A DNA stretch of 37,395 nt from Clostridioides difficile (GTDB taxonomy: Bacteria > Bacillota > Clostridia > Peptostreptococcales > Peptostreptococcaceae), in NCBI RefSeq assembly GCF_001299635.1, contig NZ_JRHN01000016.1, positions 1 to 37,395 of the forward strand, in the 5' to 3' direction. Both the position numbers and the translations under genes were made by a program. Under the pieces are notes generated by a model. That model saw only the letters and a program-made list of their open reading frames with translations, was not told where the DNA came from and made no database searches. Below, piece after piece: positions 23,451 to 33,013 of this stretch; within the stretch, counting starts at the first letter, position 1, and each line of letters starts with the position of its first letter.

Positions 23451-24344
23451 ATGGGAAACATAGTTGTCATAGGAAGTGTAAACATGGACATGGTATGTTC
23501 TGTAGATAAAAGACCAGAAAAAGGAGAAACAGTACTAGGTAATAGTTTTTTTACGTCACCTGGTGGAAAAGGTGCTAATCAAGCTGTTTCAGCATCTAAG
23601 CTAGGAGCAAATGTGAAAATGATATCATGTGTAGGTGAGGATAGCTTAGGAGAAGAGTTAATAAGAAATTTTAGAGATAATAAAGTTGATTATAGCTTAG
23701 TATCTAGAAATAAGCACAAAAGTTCTGGTGTTGCTGTCATAACACTATGTGAAAATGATAATAGTATTGTTGTTGTGCCAGGGACTAATGAATTAGTAGA
23801 CATAGAATTAATTAAAAAGAATGAAGAAGAGATAAAGAATGCAGACATAGTATTACTACAATTAGAGATTCCATTAGAAACAATAAATTATGTGGTAAAT
23901 TTCTGTTTTGAAAATAAGATAAAAGTTTTGGTAAATCCAGCACCTGCAATAAAATTAGATGAAGATATAATAGAAAAAGCAACTTACTTAACACCAAATG
24001 AACATGAATATAAAATAGTTTTTGATACAGAGGAAGAGATAGAGGAAGTATTAAAAAAATATCCTAATAAACTTGTAATAACAGAAGGAAAAAATGGAGC
24101 TAGATTTTATGATGGTAAGGAAATCAAGCATGTATCTTGCATAAGAGTTGATGTCCAAGATACTACAGGAGCAGGAGATACGTTTAATGGAGCATTGTCA
24201 GTGGCTATAACAGAAGGTAAAAATCTATATACAGCAGTGGAATATGCAGTAGTAGTATCAGGTCTTTCTGTAACAAAGTTGGGAGCTCAATCTGGTATGC
24301 CTTATAAAGAAGATGTTGAAAAATATTTAAATATTAATAAATAG
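23451..24344 (+). CDS. rbsK: Ribokinase
   Basis: A 297-residue PfkB-family sugar kinase: N-terminal NIVVIGSVNMDMVCSVDKRP, the substrate motif PGGKGANQAVSASKLGA, and the ATP/anion-hole motif DTTGAGDTFNGALSVA with the catalytic Asp. This NMD and GGKGANQA combination is characteristic of ribokinase. It phosphorylates ribose to ribose 5-phosphate, feeding the pentose phosphate pathway. It lies between the regulator and the binding protein, 41 bases after rbsR. Confidence 0.94.
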   Translation: MGNIVVIGSVNMDMVCSVDKRPEKGETVLGNSFFTSPGGKGANQAVSASKLGANVKMISCVGEDSLGEELIRNFRDNKVDYSLVSRNKHKSSGVAVITLCENDNSIVVVPGTNELVDIELIKKNEEEIKNADIVLLQLEIPLETINYVVNFCFENKIKVLVNPAPAIKLDEDIIEKATYLTPNEHEYKIVFDTEEEIEEVLKKYPNKLVITEGKNGARFYDGKEIKHVSCIRVDVQDTTGAGDTFNGALSVAITEGKNLYTAVEYAVVVSGLSVTKLGAQSGMPYKEDVEKYLNINK

Positions 24345-24391
24345 AAATCCAATTTGTTCAAATTTAAAACTATTAAAAATGGAGGTTAATT

Positions 24392-25354
24392 ATGAGAGTG
24401 AGAAAAATTTTATCTTTAGGAATTGCTGGAACACTAGCAATAGGAATGTTAACAGGATGTTCAATGGAAGGGCCAAGCAAGTCAGATAATAAAAGTGGCT
24501 CAGATAAGAAAGATTTAACTATAGGAGTATCTACAATAACTCTTCAACATCAATTTTTTATAGATATTGATGAGGGAATCAAAGAAAAAGCCAAAGAACT
24601 AGGCGTGAAAGTCATAGTAAATGACCCAGACCAAGATGTGGCAAAGCAAACATCAGCAATAGAAGATTTTATACAACAAAATGTGGATGGAATGATAGTA
24701 CTTGGAACAGATAACTCAGCTATAGTACCAGCTGTAGAGGGAGCATTTGAAAAAATGCCAGTAGTGACAGTGGATGCTGTATTAAATACTGAAAATATTA
24801 CAAGTTATGTAGGAACAGTTAGTTATGATGCTGGTAAAAAATTAGGGGAATACACTAAAAAGTACATAGATGAAAAATTAGGTGGGAAATCAGAAATAGC
24901 AATAGTAACAGATTTAAAATCTCAAATACAAATGCAAAGAATAGATGGATTTAAAGATGCATTAAAAGGCTCAGCAAATGTTAAGATATTAAACTCACAA
25001 CCAGGATATGATAGAGAAGAATCTCTTAATACAGTTGAAAACTTAATTCAATCTAATCCAGATGTAGATATAATATATGCAACAGCTGAAAATAGTGTAC
25101 TAGGAGCTAAAGCGGCACTTGAATCTGCAAAGAATAAAGATGTTAAGATTGTAGGATTTGACTTAACTGAAGAAGCAGCAAGTGGAATAACAGATGGAAC
25201 TATTCTTGCTATGATTCAACAACAACCTAAGGAAATGGGACGTTTAGCTGTAGAAGCAGTAGTAAAAGCTATAAAAGGTGAAAAAGTAGAAAAAAATATA
25301 CCAGTACCAGCTTTACTTTATGATAAAGAAAATATAAAAGACTTTAAGAATTAG
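24392..25354 (+). CDS. rbsB: Ribose-type ABC transporter substrate-binding lipoprotein
   Basis: A 320-residue type I periplasmic-binding protein. A lipoprotein signal peptide ends LTGC with the lipid-bearing Cys23, followed by a Ser/Lys/Asp-rich linker to about 43. The binding domain shows DLTIGVSTITLQHQFFIDI, VIVNDPDQDVAKQTSAIEDF, DGMIVLGTDNSAIVPAVEGA and the C-terminal VKIVGFDLTEEAASGITDG. It captures the sugar outside the cell and delivers it to RbsC/RbsA. The binding-site residues do not let me separate ribose from related sugars. GGAGG precedes ATG 24392. Confidence 0.9.
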   Translation: MRVRKILSLGIAGTLAIGMLTGCSMEGPSKSDNKSGSDKKDLTIGVSTITLQHQFFIDIDEGIKEKAKELGVKVIVNDPDQDVAKQTSAIEDFIQQNVDGMIVLGTDNSAIVPAVEGAFEKMPVVTVDAVLNTENITSYVGTVSYDAGKKLGEYTKKYIDEKLGGKSEIAIVTDLKSQIQMQRIDGFKDALKGSANVKILNSQPGYDREESLNTVENLIQSNPDVDIIYATAENSVLGAKAALESAKNKDVKIVGFDLTEEAASGITDGTILAMIQQQPKEMGRLAVEAVVKAIKGEKVEKNIPVPALLYDKENIKDFKN

Positions 25355-25407
25355 TAAAATAAAATGAGATTATTTGAAAGAAATCCTATTTAAAAAGGAG
25401 TGTCATT

Positions 25408-26919
25408 ATGAGTAATACAATTCTGAAGTTAAGTAATATTGCTAAAGAATTTCCTGGTGTCAGAGCATTAGATAATGTTAATTTTGAGTTACTTCATGGT
25501 GAAGTTCATGCACTACTGGGTGAAAATGGTGCTGGTAAATCAACTATGATAAAGATTTTAACTGGTGCACATCCAAAAACTTCTGGCAAATTTGTCTTTG
25601 AAGGTAAAGAAATAGAGAATATATCACCAGATGTTTCTAAGAAGATAGGTATAAATGCAATCTATCAAGAATTAACAGTATTTGATGAATTGACAGTAGC
25701 ACAAAATATTTTTATGGGAAAAGAAATAAATGGCAAAGTCTTAACTAACGATAAAAAAATGAATGAAGAGGCTAAAAAGATTTTTGACAATATGGGAATA
25801 GATATAAATCCAAATGGTCTAGTTAAAGAGCTTAGTATAGCTCAAAAGCAAATGGTAGAAATAGCTAGAGTTTTATCATCAGAAACCAAAGTATTAATAA
25901 TGGATGAGCCTACATCTTCAATAAGTAAAAAAGAAACTGAAATACTTTTTAGACTTATAAATGATTTAAAATGTAGTGGAGTTAGTATAATATATATCTC
26001 TCATAGAATGGAAGAGCTCTTTGAAATTTGTGACAGAATAACTATAATGCGAGATGGGAAAACGATTTCGACTCTAAATACTAAAGAAGTATCATCTGAG
26101 GAAGAATTAGTTAACTTAATGATAGATAGAAAGCTAGAACAATTTTTTCCTAAAAGAGATGTAGAGATAAAAGAAGAAGTTATGAGAGTAGAAGATTTAA
26201 CTAAGAACAACGTCTTCAATAACATAAGTTTTAACATAAGAAAAGGTGAAATATTTGGAATAGGTGGATTAGTTGGAAGTAAGAGAAGTGAAATAGTAGA
26301 AGCTATATTTGGGCTTAGAACATATGATTATGGGAAAATATACTTAAATAATAAAGAAATTAAATTTAAAACACCATCAGATGCAATTGAAAATGGATTA
26401 GGACTAATAACAGAAGATAGAAAAGGTACTGGATTGTTTTTGCAGATGAGTGTAAAAGAAAATACAACTATGGCTGGATTAAAGAAAATATCTAAGTTTA
26501 AATCAGTTATAGACAGAAAAAAAGAAAAAGAAGTACTAGAAAAATACATAGAAGCATTAAAGATAAAAACACCACATATGAATCAAGTTATACAGAGTTT
26601 AAGTGGTGGGAATCAACAAAAAGCTATAATAGCAAGATGGCTTTTATTACAGCCAGACATATTAATTATGGATGAACCAACTAGAGGTATAGATGTAAAT
26701 GCTAAAGCAGAGATATACAATCTAATGGGAGATTTAGTAGAGAGTGGTGTAAGTATTATAATGATATCTTCCGAAATACCAGAATTAATATCAATGAGTG
26801 ATAGGATAATGGTTATGAGAGAAGGTCATATAAGTGGATTTTTAGAAGGTGAAGAAATGGTTGAAAATAATGTATTAAAATTGGCTTTCGGAGGTAAAAT
26901 TAATGAGTTCAATAACTAA
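25408..26919 (+). CDS. rbsA: Ribose-type ABC transporter, double ATPase
   Basis: A 503-residue protein with two nucleotide-binding domains. N-half: Walker A GENGAGKST (about residues 38-46), signature LSIAQKQ, Walker B LIMDEPTSSIS. C-half: degenerate Walker A GGLVGSKRSE, signature LSGGNQQK, Walker B LIMDEPTRGID. This asymmetry is standard for RbsA/MglA-type sugar importers. It powers import through RbsC. AAGGAG precedes ATG 25408. The last 17 bases overlap rbsC. Confidence 0.95.
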   Translation: MSNTILKLSNIAKEFPGVRALDNVNFELLHGEVHALLGENGAGKSTMIKILTGAHPKTSGKFVFEGKEIENISPDVSKKIGINAIYQELTVFDELTVAQNIFMGKEINGKVLTNDKKMNEEAKKIFDNMGIDINPNGLVKELSIAQKQMVEIARVLSSETKVLIMDEPTSSISKKETEILFRLINDLKCSGVSIIYISHRMEELFEICDRITIMRDGKTISTLNTKEVSSEEELVNLMIDRKLEQFFPKRDVEIKEEVMRVEDLTKNNVFNNISFNIRKGEIFGIGGLVGSKRSEIVEAIFGLRTYDYGKIYLNNKEIKFKTPSDAIENGLGLITEDRKGTGLFLQMSVKENTTMAGLKKISKFKSVIDRKKEKEVLEKYIEALKIKTPHMNQVIQSLSGGNQQKAIIARWLLLQPDILIMDEPTRGIDVNAKAEIYNLMGDLVESGVSIIMISSEIPELISMSDRIMVMREGHISGFLEGEEMVENNVLKLAFGGKINEFNN

Positions 26920-27901
26920 GCATAGAGAAGATAATTCATCTCCATTATTAACAAAATTAACAAGTGCATTTAGAGACCAAGGGAGTGCAGCTATAGGACT
27001 TGTAATAATTTTTATAATAATGAGTGTAGCTTCATCTAATTTTTTAACTTTAGATAATTTAATTAACGTTGGAAGACAAATATCAATAAATGCAATACTT
27101 GCAGTAGGTATGACATTTGTAATAATTACTGGAGGAATAGATTTAAGTGTAGGAGCAGTAATTGCTCTAGTGGGTACATTTTGGGCTACAACAGTAGTAA
27201 ATTATAATGCACCTATATGGGTAGGTATGATACTTGCCTTGGCAATAGGAACAATATTAGGAGTTATAAAAGGTGCAATTATTTCAACACAAAAACTACC
27301 ACCATTCATTGTAACGTTAGCCATGTTGACAATAATAAGTGGAGCAAGCTTTGTATTTACAGGAGGAAGACCTATATCAGTAAATACAGATGCATTTAAG
27401 ATGCTAGGTAGAGGATATGTTGGGCCGATACCAATACCAGTTCTAATTATGATTATAGTTGTAATAGTTGGCCATTTTCTATTAAAAAGAACCAATTTTG
27501 GACGTCATGTACATGCAGTAGGTGGAAATGAAGAAGCTGCTAGATTATGCGGAGTAAAAGTAAATAAAGTAATAGTAAAAGTATATGCACTAGCTGGATT
27601 ACTAACAGCATTGGCTGGAATAATATTATCATCACGTTTAGCATCAGGTTCGCCAACTGTTGGAGATGGAGCAGAGTTAGATGCTATAGCAGCAGTTGTA
27701 CTTGGTGGTACTAATATGATGGGTGGTTCTGGTTCTATAGTAGGTACATGTATAGGTGTTGGGATAATAGGAATATTAGGAAATGGTCTAAATCTATTGA
27801 GTGTATCTTCATATAATCAAATGATTATAAAAGGGTTGGTAATGCTATTTGCTATATGGATAAATAATATAAAATTAAAAAAATCAGCTAAAGCTAAATA
27901 A
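26903..27901 (+). CDS. rbsC: Ribose-type ABC transporter permease
   Basis: A 332-residue membrane protein of the RbsC/AraH family (BPD_transp_2) with about ten hydrophobic segments. Typical parts: VGMTFVIITGGIDLSVGAV, LPPFIVTLAMLTIISGASF, TNFGRHVHAVGGNEEAARL and VVLGGTNMMGGSGSIVGT. GGAGG precedes ATG 26903 inside the end of rbsA. No rbsD (pyranase) gene is present in the operon. Two further genes follow without a terminator. Confidence 0.95.
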   Translation: MSSITKHREDNSSPLLTKLTSAFRDQGSAAIGLVIIFIIMSVASSNFLTLDNLINVGRQISINAILAVGMTFVIITGGIDLSVGAVIALVGTFWATTVVNYNAPIWVGMILALAIGTILGVIKGAIISTQKLPPFIVTLAMLTIISGASFVFTGGRPISVNTDAFKMLGRGYVGPIPIPVLIMIIVVIVGHFLLKRTNFGRHVHAVGGNEEAARLCGVKVNKVIVKVYALAGLLTALAGIILSSRLASGSPTVGDGAELDAIAAVVLGGTNMMGGSGSIVGTCIGVGIIGILGNGLNLLSVSSYNQMIIKGLVMLFAIWINNIKLKKSAKAK

Positions 27902-27942
27902 CAGTTGTACTTTAAATGAAAAAATAAATCTTAGGAGGAAAT

Positions 27943-29205
27943 ATGAAAAAAATTCTCTTAGATACATTAAATAATAAAAAACAAGAATACATAGATTATT
28001 TAAAAGAACTTGTAAGTATAAAGACTGAAGATATTGGTCATGGAATACTAGGTGGATTTGAAAAAGAGGGACAAGAATATATTGAGAAACTTGCAAATAA
28101 CATAGGTTTTAATGTAGATAGACAAGACATGAGTGAAGAGCTAATTAAAAAAGCAAAAGACACCTATAAAGAAGGAAATCTAGGTCACAATTATAAAGAT
28201 AGATATAATTTAATTTGTAAATACAGTGATAATTTACCTGGGAAGACAATCGTATTTAATGGTCATGTAGATACTATGCCACCAGGTGATATAAGTAAGT
28301 GGAGATACAATCCATATTGTGGTACAGAAGATGATGGTAAGATTTATGGTCTTGGAACTGCGGATATGAAGTCTGGGCTTATAGCATCACTATTAGCTAT
28401 AAAACTTATAAAAGATAGTGGTTTAAATGTACCTGGTAATGTAAAGGTAATGTCAGTAGTAGATGAAGAGGGTGGAGGAAATGGGACCATAAATGCAGTT
28501 ATGAATGGAATTGATGGAGATTACTGTGTAATTTGTGAACCATCAGAACAGAATTTAATAATTGCACATATGGGATTTGTATTCTTTGAAGTCGAGGTTA
28601 AAGGTGTATCTCTTCACTGTGGTAGTAAGTGGGAGGGTGTAAACGCAATAGAGAAGGCTATGTTACTGCTTCAAGATATAAAAGAATTAGAACATAACTG
28701 GCTTATGATATATAAGCATCCACTATTGCCTTCGCCTACAATAAATTTGGGTGTAATAAACGGTGGAACAGCAGGCTCTACTGTGCCAGATAAGTGTGTA
28801 TTTAATTTGTGTGTGCACTTCTTACCAAATATAATGAGCTATGAACAAGTTGTAAATGATGTGACTGATGTTATAATGACAAGGTCTAATGGAGATTTGT
28901 GGCTTAAAGACAATAAGCCAAATATAAATATATATCAATCAGGATTAGGTTTTGAGATGGATAAAAATTCTGATTTTGTAGTGAATGCACATAAAATACT
29001 AGAAGATGTTTTAGAGAAAAAATTAGAAATAAAAGGTTCGACAGCTGGGAATGATGCAAGATTGATGAAAAACTTAGCTGAAATACCAACATTAATATTG
29101 GGACCAGGCTCAATAGAACAATGCCATTCAATAAATGAGTATGTTGAAATCAATGAGTATTTAGACAGTATACTTATGTATGCAAGTCTAATATTAAACT
29201 TATAA
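27943..29205 (+). CDS. M20-family metallopeptidase / deacylase (ArgE/DapE/CPG2-like)
   Basis: A 420-residue zinc hydrolase. Metal and catalytic motifs are in order: NGHVDTMPPGD (His and catalytic Asp), GLGTADMKSG (bridging Asp), VDEEGGGNGT (catalytic Glu and ligand Glu), CEPSE and, near the end, QCHSINEY (last His). A central dimerisation domain (about 200-320) is present. Members remove acyl or amino acid groups, for instance from N-acetylornithine, succinyl-diaminopimelate or peptides; the substrate is not determined by motif. GGAGG precedes ATG 27943; 41 bases separate it from rbsC with no terminator, so it is probably cotranscribed with the sugar transporter. Confidence 0.9.
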   Translation: MKKILLDTLNNKKQEYIDYLKELVSIKTEDIGHGILGGFEKEGQEYIEKLANNIGFNVDRQDMSEELIKKAKDTYKEGNLGHNYKDRYNLICKYSDNLPGKTIVFNGHVDTMPPGDISKWRYNPYCGTEDDGKIYGLGTADMKSGLIASLLAIKLIKDSGLNVPGNVKVMSVVDEEGGGNGTINAVMNGIDGDYCVICEPSEQNLIIAHMGFVFFEVEVKGVSLHCGSKWEGVNAIEKAMLLLQDIKELEHNWLMIYKHPLLPSPTINLGVINGGTAGSTVPDKCVFNLCVHFLPNIMSYEQVVNDVTDVIMTRSNGDLWLKDNKPNINIYQSGLGFEMDKNSDFVVNAHKILEDVLEKKLEIKGSTAGNDARLMKNLAEIPTLILGPGSIEQCHSINEYVEINEYLDSILMYASLILNL

Positions 29206-29224
29206 AAGTAGGAGGATTATATAA

Positions 29225-29968
29225 ATGAAAAAAGTATTAATAGTAGGGGAATCTTGGGTAAAAAATATAACTCATATAAAAGGGTTTGATACATTTGTTA
29301 CAACTCACTATGAAGAAGCTGTAAAGTGGTTAAAAGAAGCAATAGAATCTGGAGGATATGAGACAGTTCATATGCCTGCACATGTAGCAGCAGATAGTTT
29401 CCCATATACATTAGAAGAATTAGATGAGTATGATTGTATAATATTGTCTGATATAGGTTCTAACACTTTCTTACTATCTAATAGCACTTTTATAGATTGT
29501 AATAGTAATCCAGATAGACTTGAACTAATCAAAGAGTATGTAAATAATGGTGGAGCATTAATTATGGTAGGTGGATACATGTCATTTACAGGTATAGATG
29601 CAAAAGCTAGATTTGGAGAAACTGCTATAAAAGATGTATTACCAATAACTATGATAGATAAAGATGATAGAGTAGAAAAACCAGCAGGAATAATTCCTGT
29701 AGTTGTCGATTCTGAGCATCCAGTATTGAAAGATATTCCAAAAGACTGGCCGAAGTTTTTAGGATATAACAAGACAGTTGCCAGAGATAATTGTCCTGTA
29801 TTAGCAACAATTGGAGGAGACCCATTTGTAGCAGTTGGGGAGTTTGGAAAAGGAAAATCTGCTATATTTAGTTCTGACTGTGCACCTCATTGGGGACCTA
29901 AAGAATTTACTGATTGGAAGTACTATAATAAATTATGGGTTAACATGCTAGACTGGTTAACATGTTAA
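29225..29968 (+). CDS. Glutamine amidotransferase-like protein (PF07090 type)
   Basis: A 247-residue protein with the class I GATase/ThuA-like fold: VLIVGESWVKNITHIKGFD at the N-terminus, DCIILSDIGSNTFLL, NGGALIMVGGYMSFTGID and FGKGKSAIFSSDCAPHWGP. At the nucleophile elbow (GGYMS) there is no obvious Cys, so amidotransferase activity is doubtful; some relatives are non-catalytic or act on sugars. AGGAGG precedes ATG 29225, 19 bases after the M20 gene. It ends the rbs operon before a terminator. Confidence 0.82.
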   Translation: MKKVLIVGESWVKNITHIKGFDTFVTTHYEEAVKWLKEAIESGGYETVHMPAHVAADSFPYTLEELDEYDCIILSDIGSNTFLLSNSTFIDCNSNPDRLELIKEYVNNGGALIMVGGYMSFTGIDAKARFGETAIKDVLPITMIDKDDRVEKPAGIIPVVVDSEHPVLKDIPKDWPKFLGYNKTVARDNCPVLATIGGDPFVAVGEFGKGKSAIFSSDCAPHWGPKEFTDWKYYNKLWVNMLDWLTC

Positions 29969-29985
29969 AAATTTTATAAAATTTG

Positions 29986-30032
29986 AAAACCTCTTACTTG
30001 ATAAAGTGAAGCTTACAAGTCAAGAGGTTTTA
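29986..30032 (+). terminator. Terminator of the rbs operon
   Basis: AAAACCTCTT pairs with AAGAGGTTTT (29986-29995 with 30022-30031), and ACTTG with CAAGT inside it, followed by ATTGT. The T tail is short, so some readthrough to 30131 is possible. Confidence 0.78.
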
Positions 30033-30130
30033 TTGTATAGAATGATTATAAAGTAGAATATATTTTAAAATTAGCTATTTTAATTAGTTAAGTATAAAAT
30101 ATCTGATTTAAGGAGGATTATACAATTAAT

Positions 30131-31516
30131 ATGGAAGATTTAAATAAAAAATTTTTAATGCAATATATAGATGAGATACAAGAAGAGTTAAGGGATATAT
30201 CAGATAAGATATGGGAAAATCCAGAACTTCAATATAAAGAATATTATGCTTCAAACTTACAAAAAGAATATTTAAGAAAGTATGATTTTAATATAGATGA
30301 ATTAGAAGGTATGGATACAGGATTTGTAGCTAGTTATGGAGAAGGTAAACCAGTTATAGCAGTTTTAGGAGAATATGATGCTTTGGATGGTTTATCTCAA
30401 AAAATATCCATTACAAAAGAACCTATTTTAGAGAGTGGTGCAGGTCATGGATGTGGACATAACTTACTTGGTACAGGTTCAATGGGGGCTGTAGTTGCGA
30501 TAAAAGAACTAATCAAACTAAAAAAGATTAAAGGAACTATAAAGTACTATGGGTGTCCCGCAGAGGAAGATTTGTCTGGAAAGGTATTAATGATAAAAAA
30601 AGGTTTTTTTGATGGGATAGATTGTGCATTTAGTTGGCATCCATTTGATATAAATACTCCAATAAGGATTCCAACCCTTGCTAATTATTCTGTAAAATTT
30701 AGATATAATGGAATTAGTGCTCATGCGGCACAAGCTCCTTATAATGGAAGAAGTGCACTTGATGCAGTAGAACTTATGAACATAGGTTGTAACTATTTAA
30801 GAGAGCATATATTTGATAGTTGTAGAGTACATTATGTAACTACTAATGGTGGAAAAATGCCAAACATAGTTCCAGATTTCGCAGAAGTATGGTATTACAT
30901 AAGAGGTGTGAAAATGGAACATGTAAGAGATGTATTTGATAGAGTGGTTGATATAGCAAAAGGAGCAGCACTGATGACAGGTACTAGTATGGAATATAAT
31001 ATTATAAGTGGAGTATATGACTATATTCCAAATACAATATTAACAGATATTCTATCACAAAATATGAAATTGATAGGAACTCAAAATTATGATGAAAATG
31101 ACTACTATTTTGCAGAAGAATTAGCTAAAACAGTTTCTATAGATAAAAGAATTAGTGTTTCTAGTGTATTAAGTGGAAACAAAGATATTACTAGAATGGC
31201 TTTACATGATGAAGTTACAGATGATACTTTTACTTATAATAACTGTATATCATTATCATTAGATATTGGAGATGTTAGTTATATAACTCCTACAGCACAA
31301 TGCTCTTGCTCAGTTTGGCCTATTGGCATTTCTGCTCATACATGGCAATCTTGTGCTAGTGCAGGTTCTAATATGGGATTTAAAGCAATGTTATTAGCAT
31401 CTAAAGCTATAGCATGTTCAATAAGTGATGTAATGCTTGATGAATCTATTGTAGGTAAAGCAAAAAAGGAATTAAAGGATACTATAGGCAATTTCGAATA
31501 TATTCCAATTATCTAA
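30131..31516 (+). CDS. M20D amidohydrolase, AbgB-like
   Basis: A 461-residue metal-dependent amidohydrolase. Family motifs: VLGEYDALDG, GAGHGCGHNLLGTGS (metal ligands), GCPAEEDLSGK (catalytic Glu) and WHPFD. The length and the HGCGHNLLG context resemble AbgB, one subunit of p-aminobenzoyl-glutamate hydrolase, rather than the shorter hippurate hydrolases; no AbgA partner is seen. AGGAGG at 30111-30116 lies 14 bases before ATG 30131; an ATT at 30125 would have ideal spacing, so an unusual start is possible. It follows the rbs operon terminator and may have its own promoter. Confidence 0.85.
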   Translation: MEDLNKKFLMQYIDEIQEELRDISDKIWENPELQYKEYYASNLQKEYLRKYDFNIDELEGMDTGFVASYGEGKPVIAVLGEYDALDGLSQKISITKEPILESGAGHGCGHNLLGTGSMGAVVAIKELIKLKKIKGTIKYYGCPAEEDLSGKVLMIKKGFFDGIDCAFSWHPFDINTPIRIPTLANYSVKFRYNGISAHAAQAPYNGRSALDAVELMNIGCNYLREHIFDSCRVHYVTTNGGKMPNIVPDFAEVWYYIRGVKMEHVRDVFDRVVDIAKGAALMTGTSMEYNIISGVYDYIPNTILTDILSQNMKLIGTQNYDENDYYFAEELAKTVSIDKRISVSSVLSGNKDITRMALHDEVTDDTFTYNNCISLSLDIGDVSYITPTAQCSCSVWPIGISAHTWQSCASAGSNMGFKAMLLASKAIACSISDVMLDESIVGKAKKELKDTIGNFEYIPII

Positions 31517-31590
31517 AAATCAAGTTAATGTAAGTAAGATTATGTGCATGAATTAGTATAAGTATATAATTTAATATTATTTTTAACTTA

Positions 31591-31640
31591 ACCTTCTAAT
31601 TATTTTCAATCTAAGATACAATGATTAGAAGGTATTTTTA
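31591..31640 (+). terminator. Terminator after the amidohydrolase
   Basis: ACCTTCTAAT (31591-31600) pairs with ATTAGAAGGT (31624-31633), loop about 23 nt, then ATTTTT. Confidence 0.82.
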
Positions 31641-31733
31641 AAGTTTCTTAGAATACTGTAAATTATATAATCTTGATAAAAAGTGTTATACTATATATAA
31701 TTTATATAAAAAGTAGTACAAAAAGGAGTATTT

Positions 31734-32573
31734 ATGTTTGGATATGTTAAAATAAACAAAATGGATTTAACATTTAGAGAATATGACCATTATAAAGCTT
31801 ATTACTGTGGTCTATGTAAATATTTAAAAAGAAATCATGGAGAAATCTCTAGATTTTCTCTGAATTACGATATAACATTTTTAATTATTTTATTAACTTC
31901 AGTATATAAGCCAGAATCTATAAATACAGAGGAAGCATGTATAGTTAATCCATTTAAAAAGAAAAAGGTAATTACAAATGATATTACAGAATATGCAGCA
32001 AGTATGAATATTCTTTTAACATATTATAAATTGGAAGATAATTTAATGGATGATAAACGCATAAAAGATAAATTAGCATATTATATATATAAAAACAAAT
32101 TAAACTTAGCATATGAAAAGTATCCCGAAAAAGCAGAGTATATAAAACAACAACTAAATGAATTAAATAAGTTAGAAAAGGAAAACAATATAAATATAGA
32201 TGAAGTATCTAATACATTTGGAAATATAATGGGTGAAGTGTTTGCCTACAAAAAAGATGAAAATGAGAGAAACTTAAGAATGATAGGCTTTAATATAGGT
32301 AAGTATATATATCTACTAGATGCATATGAAGATTTAGATGAAGATTTTAAGAAAGGAAGATACAATCCTTTTATAGAATATGTAGATAAAAACGATGAGT
32401 TAAAACAAAAGGTAAAAAAAATAATTGTAACATCATTGGGATTTTTAGCTAGAGGAATTGATAATTTAAATCTAAATACAAATGTCGGGATAATAGAAAA
32501 TATAATTTATTCTGGTGTTTATTTAAGATATATGAATATATTAGAAAGCAGAGGTGGAAAGAATGTACAGTAA
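31734..32573 (+). CDS. DUF5685-family protein
   Basis: A 279-residue protein starting MFGYVKINKMDLTFREYDHY and then YYCGLCKYLKRNHGEISR with a C-x2-C pair, the N-terminal hallmark of DUF5685. The central part is helical, and LLDAYEDLDEDFKKGRYNPF near residue 200 is an acidic motif reminiscent of prenyl-synthase-like helices. No signal peptide. AAGGAG precedes ATG 31734. It overlaps the next gene by 11 bases, so the two are translationally coupled. In clostridia these genes sit beside TPR or DnaJ-like proteins; the function is not known to me. Confidence 0.85.
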   Translation: MFGYVKINKMDLTFREYDHYKAYYCGLCKYLKRNHGEISRFSLNYDITFLIILLTSVYKPESINTEEACIVNPFKKKKVITNDITEYAASMNILLTYYKLEDNLMDDKRIKDKLAYYIYKNKLNLAYEKYPEKAEYIKQQLNELNKLEKENNINIDEVSNTFGNIMGEVFAYKKDENERNLRMIGFNIGKYIYLLDAYEDLDEDFKKGRYNPFIEYVDKNDELKQKVKKIIVTSLGFLARGIDNLNLNTNVGIIENIIYSGVYLRYMNILESRGGKNVQ

Positions 32574-33003
32574 TACTTATAATAATGAAAATTTTATGAG
32601 AGCAAGAGCTTTTATAGAAAATAGTGAATTTAGAAAAGCATATGATTTTTTAAAGTCGTTGAGTGACAAGTGTGCAGAATGGTATTATCTAACTGGTTTT
32701 TCTGCAATGAACATAGGATATTATGAAGAAGGAGAAGACTTCTTAAAAAGAGCAAAATTTATGGAGCCAGAAAATCATGAATATAGTGAGGCACTTAGAA
32801 GTTATACAGAATATAGAAATGAATATAACAATAGAGCTGATAACTATAATAGAAGAAGACGTAATGATTTAGGTGGATGTTGCTGTTGTTGTGATGATTG
32901 TTGCTGTTGTCTAGGTGATGATTGTTGTGAAAACTGTGCTAAACTTTGGTGTCTAGATTCATGTTGTGAATGCTTTGGAGGAGATTTAATAACTTGTTGT
33001 TAG
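32563..33003 (+). CDS. TPR-like protein with an extremely cysteine-rich tail
   Basis: A 146-residue protein. Residues about 8-70 look like two TPR-type helix pairs (ARAFIENSEFRKAYDFLKSL, YYLTGFSAMNIGYYEEGEDF). A basic stretch, NRRRRN at about 96-101, precedes a 41-residue tail with 18 Cys, including runs of five and four and several acidic spacers (CCCCCDDCCCCLGDDCC). The start is ATG 32563, six bases after AGAGGTGG; the in-frame GTG at 32554 has no site. Metal binding or disulfide assembly is plausible from composition only. It is flanked by the DUF5685 gene and a membrane protein, all closely packed. Confidence 0.82.
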   Translation: MYSNTYNNENFMRARAFIENSEFRKAYDFLKSLSDKCAEWYYLTGFSAMNIGYYEEGEDFLKRAKFMEPENHEYSEALRSYTEYRNEYNNRADNYNRRRRNDLGGCCCCCDDCCCCLGDDCCENCAKLWCLDSCCECFGGDLITCC

Positions 33004-33013
33004 GATGATAAAT

